DNA of 64,000 nt from an uncultured Lachnospiraceae bacterium. Lineage in GTDB: Bacteria > Bacillota > Clostridia > Lachnospirales > Lachnospiraceae. This document shows, one piece after another, positions 38,919 through 47,772 of the stretch. The translations under genes were made by a program, and so were the position numbers. The stretch spans positions 75,794 through 139,793 of the forward strand of contig CAJUBE010000006.1 of assembly GCA_910584725.1 (NCBI GenBank), written 5' to 3'. Numbering within the stretch: position 1 is the first letter of the stretch; each line of letters begins with the position of its first letter. The notes under the pieces were generated by a model. The model was not told the DNA's origin. It ran no database searches and worked only from the letters and a program-made list of their open reading frames with translations.

Positions 38919-41530
38919 ACCGGCTCCGCCTCCTCCCGCGTCTCCGGCATCTGTCGGCCGGTCGTCTGTCCCTCCCCGTTCGTCGGGAAAGAAACCGTCA
39001 CCGTAAACAAGTCCGCATCCGTCTCCACGGTAAGCTTCCCGCCGCAAACTTCCGTAAAGCTCTTCGCGATGGAAAGTCCAAGCCCACTGCCGCCGTCTGT
39101 GCGGCTCTCGTCGCCGCGCACGAAGCGCTCCGTAAAGTCCTTGCCGTCTGCAAGCTCCACGCCGGAGGTATTTTTGATGCGTACCACCGCCTGCCCTTCC
39201 TCCTCCGTGAGCGCAAGGTATACGCGGGAGCCTGCCAGCGAATAGCGCAGGGCGTTCTGCAAAAGATTCTGGAACACCCGGTAGAGCCGCTGCCCGTCCG
39301 CCGTCACCGACACGGGATGCTCGGGAATTGTCGTCCGCATGATCAGGCCGCTCCCCTCGATCCTGTCATTCATGTCCGCCAGCGTCTGCCGCAGAAGTTT
39401 TCCCATATCCAGCGCTTCCATCCGGATCGGGAGCTGACCGGAGGTTGCCTTGCTGATCTCAAACACATCCTGCACGATGCCGCGCAGCCGCTCCGCCTTT
39501 TCGCCTAAAATCTGAATATACTCCTTCACATGCTGGGGCAGCTCTTCTTCCTGCCGCAATAGCTCCGCGTAGCTGATGATGGAGGTGAGCGGCGTCTTGA
39601 TATCGTGGGACACATTGGTCACCAGATCCACTTTCATCCGCTCGCTCTTGATCCGCTCTGTAACCGCCGTCTCCATGCCCTTCTGAATCTGGTTTAAGTT
39701 GTCCGCCGCCTTCTGTAGATCTGTGTCTTCTGATAAAACCAGCTCACCCGTGAGCTTCCCCTCCCGCACCGCAAGAATCTGATCCGTCAGCGCGCCAATA
39801 TCCACAGCCAGCCGGTAATTTTTCTTTAAACCGGAAACGGTAATCATAGTAAAGACAAAAAGTGCGCTGAAAATTACACAGGCTGTCAACATGTAAGCGT
39901 CTCTCATATGAAAAGAATAGCCCAAGTCTTCCGCCACCGCTTCATATACATCCGTCTCATACGCAAAACTGTATGCATATCCGCCCGAGAGCTGGTTGAC
40001 AAGCTCCCCCTGCAGCAGCCAGAGCGCGCAGACCGCCCCCGCAAACAGCAGCATGAGACTGATTTCCGCAATCAGTGTGTTTCGCTGTCTCCTCACCAGC
40101 CTTTTCTGGATCGGATACTTGAAATCCTTCACCTTGAGCAGCTCGAAAACCGGTTTCTTCTGCCGCTTTCCATTCATCCGCCAGTCCAGAACGACCAGAT
40201 AGATAAGCCAGAACCAGAGCGCCAGATAGCCGCCTGCACTCTTCAGTCTTGCCATCTCATAGATGTAATCGCCGCTCCAGTTATAATACCCCAACCCGCT
40301 TCTGAGCCACCAGCCGAGATGTCCGAACACGCCCCCTCCCATTCCCGTGAATAAAATCACCAGAATAAGCAGGACAGACAATTTAATTTCCAGACAGACT
40401 TTTTGAAGCAAGTCCGCAATCCGCACCACCGCCTGCCTTCTGCTCTTCCTCATCAGAATACCGACCGCCAGAAGGAGTACGCCGGTTGACATAAAAATCC
40501 CAATCCGCTCCGCGGCGCTGGCAAGATATACGGCATTCTGCCGCATGCGGTAAAGCCTGCCGCCATACTGTGTGGCGCCGCTTCGCCCATCCTCCCTCAC
40601 AATATAGAGCTGCGGAAACTTTGCCGCCGCCAGAAAGACCACCGCGTCCTTTGCCGATTCTCCCATCGTAACGTTTGCATAGCCGGGCACCAGCCAGCGG
40701 CTTCTGTCGCTGTAGATCCCGTCGCCGTATACATCCACCTCGTAGCTGTCCTTCAAGATCTGTACCTTGCCGTCGCCGGTCCTGTTATACCAGAGCGTGA
40801 AGTTGTACGCCGCCGCGTCAAGAGACTTGGAAAAGTCCTCACCCGCCCATTCCTGCCCCGTTTTGTCCTCAAAGCCGTCGATATTGGAGTAGAGGAGCTT
40901 ATTCTGATAGATCACAGCATAGCGGAGGTTTTTGTTCTGCGCCATGTCCGCCATATAGGCGTCTCTGCTCTCCTCATCCCCATAGCTGTAACCGTAATCG
41001 TTCCCGTCATAACCATAGTACCCGTCGTAATCATAGTCATACACGCTGCCATAACCGGCCTCCGCCGCGATCTCATCATAGTACGCCTGCTGCTCCAACA
41101 GATATTCCTGATAATCGTCAAAATTGCCGTCAAAATCCTCCAGAGTCGCCATTCCGCCGATGGCATCTGCCGTGTAATCCGCGGACTCCTCCACGACAGT
41201 CTCCTCCTGTACCGCAGTCGTCTCATTCAGAAACTTGTCCGCCCACTCCTGATCAGATTCCTCCGTATGGGGCGCGCCCGTGAAATCCGTGCCATATCCC
41301 GCGTAGGTGCTTCCTCCCGTGGCAACCCCCAGCAGCTCCGAAAGTCTGTTGCTTATCAGGATTCTGAAATCCCCGCTCTCCTGATAATCCTTCCGTCCCT
41401 CAAAGACCTCCATACCGAATGCCGCCGCCATGCTCACGGCGGGAACCAGTTGAATGACTATCATAGTCAATCCTGTCACAAAAGCCAGAAAACTTAAAAT
41501 TGTCTTACCTTTTTTCCATCTTGTATCCAA
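38915..41530 (-). CDS. Sensor histidine kinase with large extracytoplasmic domain
   Basis: The 871-residue protein starts with a TTG at 41530 inside the regulator gene (26-base overlap). A first membrane helix (about 12-35), a long external domain (about 40-330) with a tyrosine/aspartate/glycine-rich stretch near residues 165-190, several further helices (about 330-580), a HAMP-like region, HisKA (VSHDIKTPLTS), and a HATPase domain (NLLQNALRYS, GSGLGLSIAK) are visible. It is of the VanS/PhoR type. It should phosphorylate the adjacent OmpR-type regulator and is coupled to an S41 peptidase. The signal is unknown. Confidence 0.93.
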   Translation of the reverse strand: MDTRWKKGKTILSFLAFVTGLTMIVIQLVPAVSMAAAFGMEVFEGRKDYQESGDFRILISNRLSELLGVATGGSTYAGYGTDFTGAPHTEESDQEWADKFLNETTAVQEETVVEESADYTADAIGGMATLEDFDGNFDDYQEYLLEQQAYYDEIAAEAGYGSVYDYDYDGYYGYDGNDYGYSYGDEESRDAYMADMAQNKNLRYAVIYQNKLLYSNIDGFEDKTGQEWAGEDFSKSLDAAAYNFTLWYNRTGDGKVQILKDSYEVDVYGDGIYSDRSRWLVPGYANVTMGESAKDAVVFLAAAKFPQLYIVREDGRSGATQYGGRLYRMRQNAVYLASAAERIGIFMSTGVLLLAVGILMRKSRRQAVVRIADLLQKVCLEIKLSVLLILVILFTGMGGGVFGHLGWWLRSGLGYYNWSGDYIYEMARLKSAGGYLALWFWLIYLVVLDWRMNGKRQKKPVFELLKVKDFKYPIQKRLVRRQRNTLIAEISLMLLFAGAVCALWLLQGELVNQLSGGYAYSFAYETDVYEAVAEDLGYSFHMRDAYMLTACVIFSALFVFTMITVSGLKKNYRLAVDIGALTDQILAVREGKLTGELVLSEDTDLQKAADNLNQIQKGMETAVTERIKSERMKVDLVTNVSHDIKTPLTSIISYAELLRQEEELPQHVKEYIQILGEKAERLRGIVQDVFEISKATSGQLPIRMEALDMGKLLRQTLADMNDRIEGSGLIMRTTIPEHPVSVTADGQRLYRVFQNLLQNALRYSLAGSRVYLALTEEEGQAVVRIKNTSGVELADGKDFTERFVRGDESRTDGGSGLGLSIAKSFTEVCGGKLTVETDADLFTVTVSFPTNGEGQTTGRQMPETREEAEPV

Positions 41531-42203
41531 TGCCCCACACCACCTTTATATATTCTGGCTCTTTCGGATTGAGTTCGATTTTCTCCCTGATGTGCCTGAT
41601 GTGCACCATCACCGTGTTCTCCGGCGCGAAAGACACATCCTCCCAGACGCGCTCGTAAATCTCCTCCGCCGGAAAGATCCGCCCCCTGTTCTTCATCAGA
41701 AGCTCTATGATCTTCGTCTCCGTGGCGGTCAGTCTGACCGGCTCCCCGTCCGCGTAGAGCGTGCGCTCCTTCATACGGTAACAGAGTCTGCCGTTTACGA
41801 TCTCGTCCGTCTCGCTTGATGTGTGAATGCCGCCGAGCAGCGTGTACCTTCGAAGCTGGCTTTTCACCCGGGCCGCCAGCTCCTGCGGGTTAAAGGGCTT
41901 CGCCACATAGTCGTCCGCCCCCATGGAGAGCCCCAGAATCTTGTCCGTGTCCTCCGTCTTCGCGCTCAGCACGATAATCGGAAGGTTCTTGCGCTCCCTG
42001 ATCTTCATCATGGCGGACAGCCCATCTAGCTTCGGCATCATCACGTCCATGATGATGAGCTGTACCTCGTTCTCCGCCAGAATCCGCAGCGCCTCCATGC
42101 CGTCGTAGGCCTTTAACACGCGGTATCCCTCCTTCTCCAACAGAAGGGCGATCGCCCGCACAATCTCCCTGTCATCATCCACCACCAGCACACATGCATC
42201 CAT
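41505..42203 (-). CDS. OmpR/PhoB-family response regulator
   Basis: The 232-residue protein has a receiver (1-118: VVDDDRE, acceptor in IIMDVMMPKLDG, KPFNP) and a winged-helix domain (about 135-230, LTATETKIIELL, NTVMVHIRHIREKI, VWGIGYK). GGGGGTAAGG precedes the ATG. It is the first gene of the operon with the sensor kinase and S41 peptidase. The resemblance is to VanR-like regulators; no van ligase genes are present. Confidence 0.95.
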   Translation of the reverse strand: MDACVLVVDDDREIVRAIALLLEKEGYRVLKAYDGMEALRILAENEVQLIIMDVMMPKLDGLSAMMKIRERKNLPIIVLSAKTEDTDKILGLSMGADDYVAKPFNPQELAARVKSQLRRYTLLGGIHTSSETDEIVNGRLCYRMKERTLYADGEPVRLTATETKIIELLMKNRGRIFPAEEIYERVWEDVSFAPENTVMVHIRHIREKIELNPKEPEYIKVVWGIGYKMEKR

Positions 42204-42347
42204 TTGAAAACCTTACCCCCTTCATCCGCGGAACCGTTCATATCCCGGTTTCTTCCTCAGCCAAACACTTGATGAACAGTTCCTAAGCCTGAACCTATCA
42301 TAAAAATAAGTCCTTATAAAAAAGTCGTGGGATTTCTTATAAAAATC

Positions 42348-45185
42348 TTAAAGATTATAATTCTCCCGCATCTCCGCTTCCGCCGCCCTCACCTCTTCCA
42401 AAAGCTCCCTGGCGGAAACCCGGATCGCGCCGGCGCCCATAATGATGATCTGCTCAAGCCCGTCGGATGTAGCCACCCGCACGCGATAATTCTTCCGGCT
42501 CATCTCGTGGGTCACCTTCTCGATATACTGATCCGCCGTCTCCGCTTCCTTCGTGTAGACCACGTCAATATTATGGTAGTGCTCCACGCTGCCCGGATTC
42601 CCCTTCACACGGTACGCGTCAAAGACAAGGATCAGGTGCATTTTCCGGAATGCCTGGAAGTTGCAGAGAATGTCCATCAGCCTGCCGCGGGCCGCGTTCA
42701 AATCCGCTCTCGCGAGCTCGGAAAGCGGCGCCCACGCGAAGATAATATTGTAGCCGTCCACCAGAAGATACTCCTCCTGCACCCCCTGACCGCCATGATA
42801 TTCAACTTCGGCGGGCGCCGCCATCCTGGCGCGGATGGTTCTCGCCCACCCTTGCCTTTTCGGCTCCTTTGTGCCAAATGTCCGCGCAAAGATTTCCTCC
42901 ACCTCATCTTGACCAATAAAGTCAACCGTCGATCCGCCGACGGAAGCACGCTTCGCGTAACGCTCTGCAAAGCTGCTCTTTGCACCGTGCTCTCCCTGCC
43001 CTGCGCCGCTTCCCGTTTCCTCTCCTCCACTCTGTCCATATCGGCCAATTTGACTATTTTGGTCATTTTCGTCGTCCATCCCATAAATACTGCCGTCCGC
43101 CAGACGCCACCCGGCTTTCAACGCCGGCTCCAGATGCATGTACTCCTCCACCCGATTCCACTCCACTACAAATCCCGCCCCGTGGGCACAGAACACGGAA
43201 CCGCACGGATTCTCCGTATCATGTTCCGCCTCGTAGCCGATCTGTTCCATGACCTCATCCGCGTTATGGCACGGTTCATAGCCTTGCAGTCTCGTAAACA
43301 GCCTTCCTTTTCCCCCGGAATAGGCAAGCATTTTCGTCTGATAACCGCCAAACTCGGAGACGGGAACCGTACCCGTGAGCACCATCTCCTCCCCCACGGT
43401 CTCCGGCGCATCAAAACGGCCGCCCATAGCCTGTATATCCGTCATGGCGCGCCCAACCAGCGGAGCAGGCAGCTCCATACGGAAGGCATAGACAGGCTCC
43501 AACAGCACGCTTTCCGCCCTGCACAGCCCCTGTCTGAGCGCGCGGTAAGTCGCCTGCCGAAAATCACCGCCCTCCGTGTGCTTCACATGGGATTTCCCCG
43601 CCGCCAACGTAATCTGCATATCCGTAATCGGCGATCCCGTCAGAACACCAAGATGGGTCTTCTCCTCCAGATGCGTCAGAATCAGCCTCTGCCAATTCCG
43701 GTCCAGCTTATCCTCGCTTACGCGGCTTCGAAAAATCAGCCCGCTCCCCCGCTCCCCCGGCTCCAGAATCAGATGTACCTCCGCGTAATGTCTGAGCGGT
43801 TCGAAGTGCCCCACTCCCTCTGCCACATCCGCAATGGTCTCCTTGTAGAGAACACTCCCCTCGTCAAAATCCACCTCTATGCCGAAGCGTTCCAGGATCA
43901 TTTTCCTCAAAATCTCAATCTGCACCTCGCCCATGAGCCGGACATGTATTTCTCCGCTCTGCACCTGTCTGACCGTGTGAAGCTGCGGTTCCTCCTCTTC
44001 AAGTTTACATAATTTTATATACAAGTCGTGAATATCCACTCCTTCAGACGGATTGACCCGATAAGTCATAACCGGCTCCAGAACCGGAAGCACGATATCG
44101 CTCTCCGCGCCGAGTCCCTGCCCGCAGAAGGTGTGCTCCGGCCCCAAAAGCGCGCAGATATCCCCGGCGGATACCTCCTGCGCCGCCACATACTTTTCCC
44201 CGGAATACAGACGGATCTGGTCAATCTTTTCCACGCAGTCCGATGGCTCTCTGCCTGCCTTGACAGATTTTGCCGATGCGCCCGCATCCGACCTGTCCGC
44301 CTCATCCGGCTCCGGCGGTTCTGTCTGATCCGTCCCCGCCCTGCCCTGTCCGGCGGACACCGTTATCGTCTGCTTTACCTGGAGACTGCCCCCGGTCACT
44401 TTGACATGCGTCAGCCGATTGCCCAGCGCGTCCCTCGTAATCTTAAAAACGCGCGCGCCAAACGCTTTCCCATACTTTTGCAAAGGCGCATATGCCATAA
44501 GAGCGTTGAGCAATGCTTCCACGCCGTCTCCGTGCAATGCGGAACCAAAAAAGCAGGGAAAGAGCTTCCTGCTCTCTACCAGCGACGCGATTTCCGCATC
44601 GCTCACCGGAGGCAGTCCCTGCTCCATCCGTTCGAAATACTTCTCCAGCAGCGCCTCATCGCACAACGCAACATTCTCGTAAAACGCATCCGTCCGCTCC
44701 CCGCTCGGGCACACAAAGGATACGCAGCGGCCGTCCAGCTCCTTCTGCACCCCCAAAAGCAATCTCTCCGCATCCGTCCCCGGCTGATCCATCTTATTGA
44801 TAAAGAGAAAGACAGGCACCTGATAGCGCTCTAACAGCCTCCACAATGTCCGCGTGTGGCTCTGCACCCCGTCCGCGCCGTTTATGATGAGCACCGCACA
44901 GTCCAGCACCTGCAGCGTCCGTTCCATCTCCGCAGAAAAATCCACATGCCCCGGCGTATCCATAAGCGTCACTTCCACGCCTTTCCATGACAGACGCGCC
45001 TGTTTGGAAAAGATGGTGATGCCCCGGTCACGCTCCTGCGCGTCCGTATCCAGAAACGTATCGCGATGATCCACGCGGCCGGGATTTCTGATCTCCCCCG
45101 CCATATAGAGCACACGCTCCGCCAAAGTCGTCTTTCCCGCGTCCACATGAGCCAGCAGACCGATCACTGTTTTCTTATCACTCAT
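42348..45185 (-). CDS. TetM-like translational GTPase fused to a NYN (Rae1/YacP-like) nuclease domain
   Basis: About 945 residues from the ATG at 45185, with AAGGAG 8 bases upstream. The GTPase has G1 AHVDAGKTT, G2 RGITI, G3 DTPGH, G4 NKMD and G5 GSA, followed by EF-G/TetM domains II-V (for example QVQIEILRKMI, HVKHTEGGDFRQ). A charged insert lies in domain II. After a linker (about 730-790) comes a NYN domain (about 800-945, nt 42348-42777) with LLVDGYNII, LILVFDAY, YTKEAETADQYIE and VATSDGLEQ, the acidic pattern of the YacP/Rae1 family. TetM binds the ribosomal A site; Rae1 cleaves mRNA there. So this is probably a ribosome-directed nuclease or rescue factor, not simple tetracycline resistance. 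Confidence 0.92.
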   Translation of the reverse strand: MSDKKTVIGLLAHVDAGKTTLAERVLYMAGEIRNPGRVDHRDTFLDTDAQERDRGITIFSKQARLSWKGVEVTLMDTPGHVDFSAEMERTLQVLDCAVLIINGADGVQSHTRTLWRLLERYQVPVFLFINKMDQPGTDAERLLLGVQKELDGRCVSFVCPSGERTDAFYENVALCDEALLEKYFERMEQGLPPVSDAEIASLVESRKLFPCFFGSALHGDGVEALLNALMAYAPLQKYGKAFGARVFKITRDALGNRLTHVKVTGGSLQVKQTITVSAGQGRAGTDQTEPPEPDEADRSDAGASAKSVKAGREPSDCVEKIDQIRLYSGEKYVAAQEVSAGDICALLGPEHTFCGQGLGAESDIVLPVLEPVMTYRVNPSEGVDIHDLYIKLCKLEEEEPQLHTVRQVQSGEIHVRLMGEVQIEILRKMILERFGIEVDFDEGSVLYKETIADVAEGVGHFEPLRHYAEVHLILEPGERGSGLIFRSRVSEDKLDRNWQRLILTHLEEKTHLGVLTGSPITDMQITLAAGKSHVKHTEGGDFRQATYRALRQGLCRAESVLLEPVYAFRMELPAPLVGRAMTDIQAMGGRFDAPETVGEEMVLTGTVPVSEFGGYQTKMLAYSGGKGRLFTRLQGYEPCHNADEVMEQIGYEAEHDTENPCGSVFCAHGAGFVVEWNRVEEYMHLEPALKAGWRLADGSIYGMDDENDQNSQIGRYGQSGGEETGSGAGQGEHGAKSSFAERYAKRASVGGSTVDFIGQDEVEEIFARTFGTKEPKRQGWARTIRARMAAPAEVEYHGGQGVQEEYLLVDGYNIIFAWAPLSELARADLNAARGRLMDILCNFQAFRKMHLILVFDAYRVKGNPGSVEHYHNIDVVYTKEAETADQYIEKVTHEMSRKNYRVRVATSDGLEQIIIMGAGAIRVSARELLEEVRAAEAEMRENYNL

Positions 45186-45204
45186 AATAAATTTCTCCTT
45201 GATC

Positions 45205-45330
45205 CGTGAATAAGCAGATTCGAGATACTTCGCATCTCTCATTCGCGTTGCTCGTCAGAAGCCGCCATTAACAGTCTTGCATGCAAGCATGCAGCCTGTC
45301 ACTGCCGCCTTCTGACTCTGCTTATTCGCG
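45205..45330 (-). promoter_or_regulatory. Structured leader upstream of the GTPase-NYN gene
   Basis: Outer stem CGTGAATAAGCAGA (45205-45218)/TCTGCTTATTCGCG (45317-45330) with one mismatch encloses three smaller hairpins: GAGAT/ATCTC (about 45222-45238), GTCAGAAG (45254-45261)/CTTCTGAC (45309-45316) and an inner TTGCATGCAA (45277-45286). It would form a multi-branched structure in the 5' leader, ending 20 bases before the start codon. No known riboswitch class is recognised. Confidence 0.6.
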
Positions 45331-45338
45331 TACATAAA

Positions 45339-45375
45339 GAATGCCCCGCCGGACAGCGGGACATTCCGTTTTTTC
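45339..45375. terminator. Terminator after the chemoreceptor gene
   Basis: Stem GAATGCCCCGC (45339-45349)/GCGGGACATTC (45356-45366). It is followed by TTTTTT on the plus strand and only TTTAT on the minus strand, the direction of the chemoreceptor gene. Confidence 0.5.
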
Positions 45376-45397
45376 TATTATACTACAACTGACAGCC

Positions 45398-46855
45398 TTA
45401 AGCCAGCACCTCCGCCAGCCGATCGATACCTGCCTGTACCTTCGCCATAGAGGAAAGGATGGTTTCGACACCCGTCACCTGCTCCTCCGTGGAAGAGCTG
45501 ATCTCCGTCGTTCCCTGTACCGAAACCTGGGAAATTTTCTCCACCTGCTGCATTGCCTCCTGAAGCCGTTCCTTGATCTCCACAATGCCGCTCAGCCCGT
45601 CTTTCAGCTTTTCCGTCTCATCAATGACTTCCTCGGAAGACTTAAGCATGATATCGAATATCTTCACCGTGTCATCCAGCTTCTCATTGGACTCCCTCAC
45701 GATCACGGTATTGCGGTCGATCACTTTGTTCGTATCGTCGATAGTAGCGATGATATCCTTCAGAATCGCGTCGATCTTCTGTGTCGCCGTGGCTGATTCG
45801 CCGGACAACGCATTGATCTCATCCGCAACCACCGCAAAACCCTTGCCGGCCTCACCTGCTCTGGCCGCCTCGATCGCCGCATTCAGCGCAAGCAGATTGG
45901 TCTGCTTCGCGATCTGGCTGATGCTGTCGATGATCTCTCCGATGGAACTGGATTTCTGGGCCAGCGCCGTCATGCCCTCGGACGCCACCTGCGTCGCCTT
46001 GATATTTTCACTGAACTTCTTGGAGAGCTCCCCAATGGCCACAATGCCCTCGTTGTTCTTCTCCTCAAGCTGCTTCACATTCTCAACCGTCTGTAACACT
46101 CTGGACTCGGAATCCCCGATCCGGCTGTCCAGATCGTTGAATATCTGAATGCTGCCCTCCACCTGCTCGATCTGCTGCTCCACGCTGGAGGAAATCTCCT
46201 CCGTGGACGCCGCGATCTCCGAAGAGCTCTGCTCGAAGCTGTGTAAAGAATCATAAATGGACTGGGAAGACTCCTGCAATCCCTCGAAAGCGCCTCTTAC
46301 ATTGTTCAGAAGCTCTTCCACCTCCCCTTCCTTCTGTTCCACCGTCGCAAAGAGTGCTCTTGCCCTGAATACGATGAAGACAGCGGCCGCAATCGCAAGG
46401 ACATACACCATAACAATGAAAACCCAGATCGACAGTGTATACATGCACAGATAAGCTTGTCTGAAAATAATCAGAGCCGCTGCATTGACCGCAACAGTCA
46501 CCGCCGCGCACACCTTAATTACCGATAAGTCATAATAAGGAACCGCCAAAAACAAAACCAGAAAATACGCCTCCACCATAGCGCCGAAAACGCCCGGCGT
46601 GCCCGCCACGAGAGTTACCGCGCCAAAAAGCGGCAGCACGGATATGTACAGATATTTGGCGTAAGTTCCAAGCTTCTTCTCAAACACCTTGATCAACAGA
46701 CTTGCCGGCACCATCACAAGAGCGATGGCGTCCCTTCCCGATCCGCCATTAAACAAAAGCACATAAGTGACCGCCACAACAGGGATCACATCAAGAAACA
46801 GAAACATGATCATGTTCATCCGTTTCTCCTCATTTTTGAGAATTTCCAACTCCAT
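45398..46855 (-). CDS. Methyl-accepting chemotaxis-type receptor with six membrane helices
   Basis: About 485 residues. The ATG at 46855 lies 10 bases from GGAGG; a GTG at 46861 is only 4 bases from it. Six N-terminal membrane helices (about 15-165) with short loops and no extracytoplasmic ligand domain precede a cytoplasmic signalling domain, whose tip reads QIAKQTNLLALNAAIEAARAGEAGKGFAVVA (in pieces: ALNAAIEAARAG). It may sense membrane or energy state, or belong to a non-motility pathway. No che genes are nearby. Its promoter spacer holds a run of ten C (46917-46926). Confidence 0.9.
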   Translation of the reverse strand: MELEILKNEEKRMNMIMFLFLDVIPVVAVTYVLLFNGGSGRDAIALVMVPASLLIKVFEKKLGTYAKYLYISVLPLFGAVTLVAGTPGVFGAMVEAYFLVLFLAVPYYDLSVIKVCAAVTVAVNAAALIIFRQAYLCMYTLSIWVFIVMVYVLAIAAAVFIVFRARALFATVEQKEGEVEELLNNVRGAFEGLQESSQSIYDSLHSFEQSSSEIAASTEEISSSVEQQIEQVEGSIQIFNDLDSRIGDSESRVLQTVENVKQLEEKNNEGIVAIGELSKKFSENIKATQVASEGMTALAQKSSSIGEIIDSISQIAKQTNLLALNAAIEAARAGEAGKGFAVVADEINALSGESATATQKIDAILKDIIATIDDTNKVIDRNTVIVRESNEKLDDTVKIFDIMLKSSEEVIDETEKLKDGLSGIVEIKERLQEAMQQVEKISQVSVQGTTEISSSTEEQVTGVETILSSMAKVQAGIDRLAEVLA

Positions 46856-46905
46856 ACCCACCGATCCTCCTTCTCTTACGTATAAGAGTGTATAATATCA
46901 TGTCT

Positions 46906-46936
46906 ATTATATCATACCCCCCCCCCATAAAGTCAA
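46906..46936 (-). promoter_or_regulatory. Promoter of the chemoreceptor gene with a homopolymer in the spacer
   Basis: On the minus strand TTGACT (46936-46931), a 19-base spacer holding ten consecutive G (plus-strand C, 46917-46926), and TATAAT (46911-46906). The spacer is 2 bases over the optimum of 17, so slippage in the tract would tune promoter strength. Confidence 0.65.
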
Positions 46937-47049
46937 GCCAAAATACGTTTCCAAAGGGACCGCAAAATGCTAAAAAGCAAGCATTTGGGCGGTGGCTCCG
47001 ACACCATGCAGCAAGTGCATGGCGCGGTGTGAAAAGTAACGTTTTTTCA

Positions 47050-47643
47050 CTACTCTTCCATCGTGCCAAGGCTCACAAACAGAGCGTAATGCTCCGGCTT
47101 AAACATCTTTCTGTAGAGGGTGTCCAGCGCCCCCTGCGACGGCTCCTGCCCCTTCTCCCCGAAAGGCTTATACAAAACGCTGTAATCCACCCCGAACAGG
47201 ACGGAACGAAGCGCCGTCATCTCACAGCCGCAGGAGAGGTAAAAGGCGATCCGCCGTTGTCTGGTCAGACGCTGCTTTGCATCCTCCGCCGCCGAAACCC
47301 GCTCCGACTCGATGTAAAGCCCCTCCACTTCCGGCAAATTTTCCTCGAAATAAGCAGCAAACAGGGAGAAAGCCCGATGCCCCATCCCCTTTCCCCGCCT
47401 TTCATGCAATATCGCAAAATAGTCGAGGAGCGCGCACTTTGCCTCCTGGCAGAGTATAAAAACGGCATAGCCCGCCAGTTTTTCCCCGTCGTAAATACCG
47501 AGAGAAAAACCGAATCCCGCCTCCATGCTCCTTGTGATATGGCTCAAGGGCTTTAACTCGTCGGACGGGAAATCCTTTTTCATATGGGTGCGATAAATTT
47601 CCGTCAGTTCCTCTACCGCTAATTTTTTGACCGTATCAGACAT
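47050..47643 (-). CDS. GNAT-family N-acetyltransferase
   Basis: The 197-residue protein has the GNAT acetyl-CoA-binding block HERRGKGMGHRAFSL near residue 80 and the flanking beta strands (YAVFILCQEAKCALLDYFAI). The substrate is not predictable. AAGGAAAAC precedes the ATG. It lies alone between the chemoreceptor and DUF512 genes; repeat R5 follows upstream. Confidence 0.82.
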   Translation of the reverse strand: MSDTVKKLAVEELTEIYRTHMKKDFPSDELKPLSHITRSMEAGFGFSLGIYDGEKLAGYAVFILCQEAKCALLDYFAILHERRGKGMGHRAFSLFAAYFEENLPEVEGLYIESERVSAAEDAKQRLTRQRRIAFYLSCGCEMTALRSVLFGVDYSVLYKPFGEKGQEPSQGALDTLYRKMFKPEHYALFVSLGTMEE

Positions 47644-47683
47644 GTTTTCCTTATTTATTTCCTTCCCTTTTGATTTTCATAAA

Positions 47684-47772
47684 ATTCTCCTGCGTGAGAA
47701 AAGTCTGCAAAGCAGACTTGGAACTTCTTAGCGAGGCAGTCTCTACTGCCAAACTTTAGAAGTTCTTCTCAC
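47684..47772. repeat. Dispersed hairpin repeat, copy R5
   Basis: Only the right arm of hairpin A remains (ATTCTCC, 47684-47690). Part B is complete: GTGAGA (47694-47699), AGTCTGC-AAA-GCAGACT, and AGAAGTTCTTCTCAC (47758-47772). The right arm encodes the C-terminal residues and stop of the DUF512 gene. Confidence 0.8.

Noticed and set aside
38610..39245. Tandem repetitive coding on the plus strand opposite the S41 gene
   Set aside because: It is the antisense image of the Q-rich low-complexity stalk of the lipoprotein.
41505..42203. VanR/VanS glycopeptide resistance cluster
   Set aside because: The regulator and kinase are of that general type but no D-Ala-D-Lac ligase, VanH, VanX or VanY gene is present; the third gene is an S41 peptidase.
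42327..44012. 561-codon plus-strand open frame opposite the GTPase-NYN gene
   Set aside because: It is antisense to a gene with complete GTPase and NYN motifs and has no start signal or domain.
42348..45185. Calling the GTPase a tetracycline resistance determinant
   Set aside because: The family resemblance is real, but the extra NYN domain, the insert in domain II and the absence of mobile-element context argue against a typical tet gene; resistance cannot be claimed from sequence.
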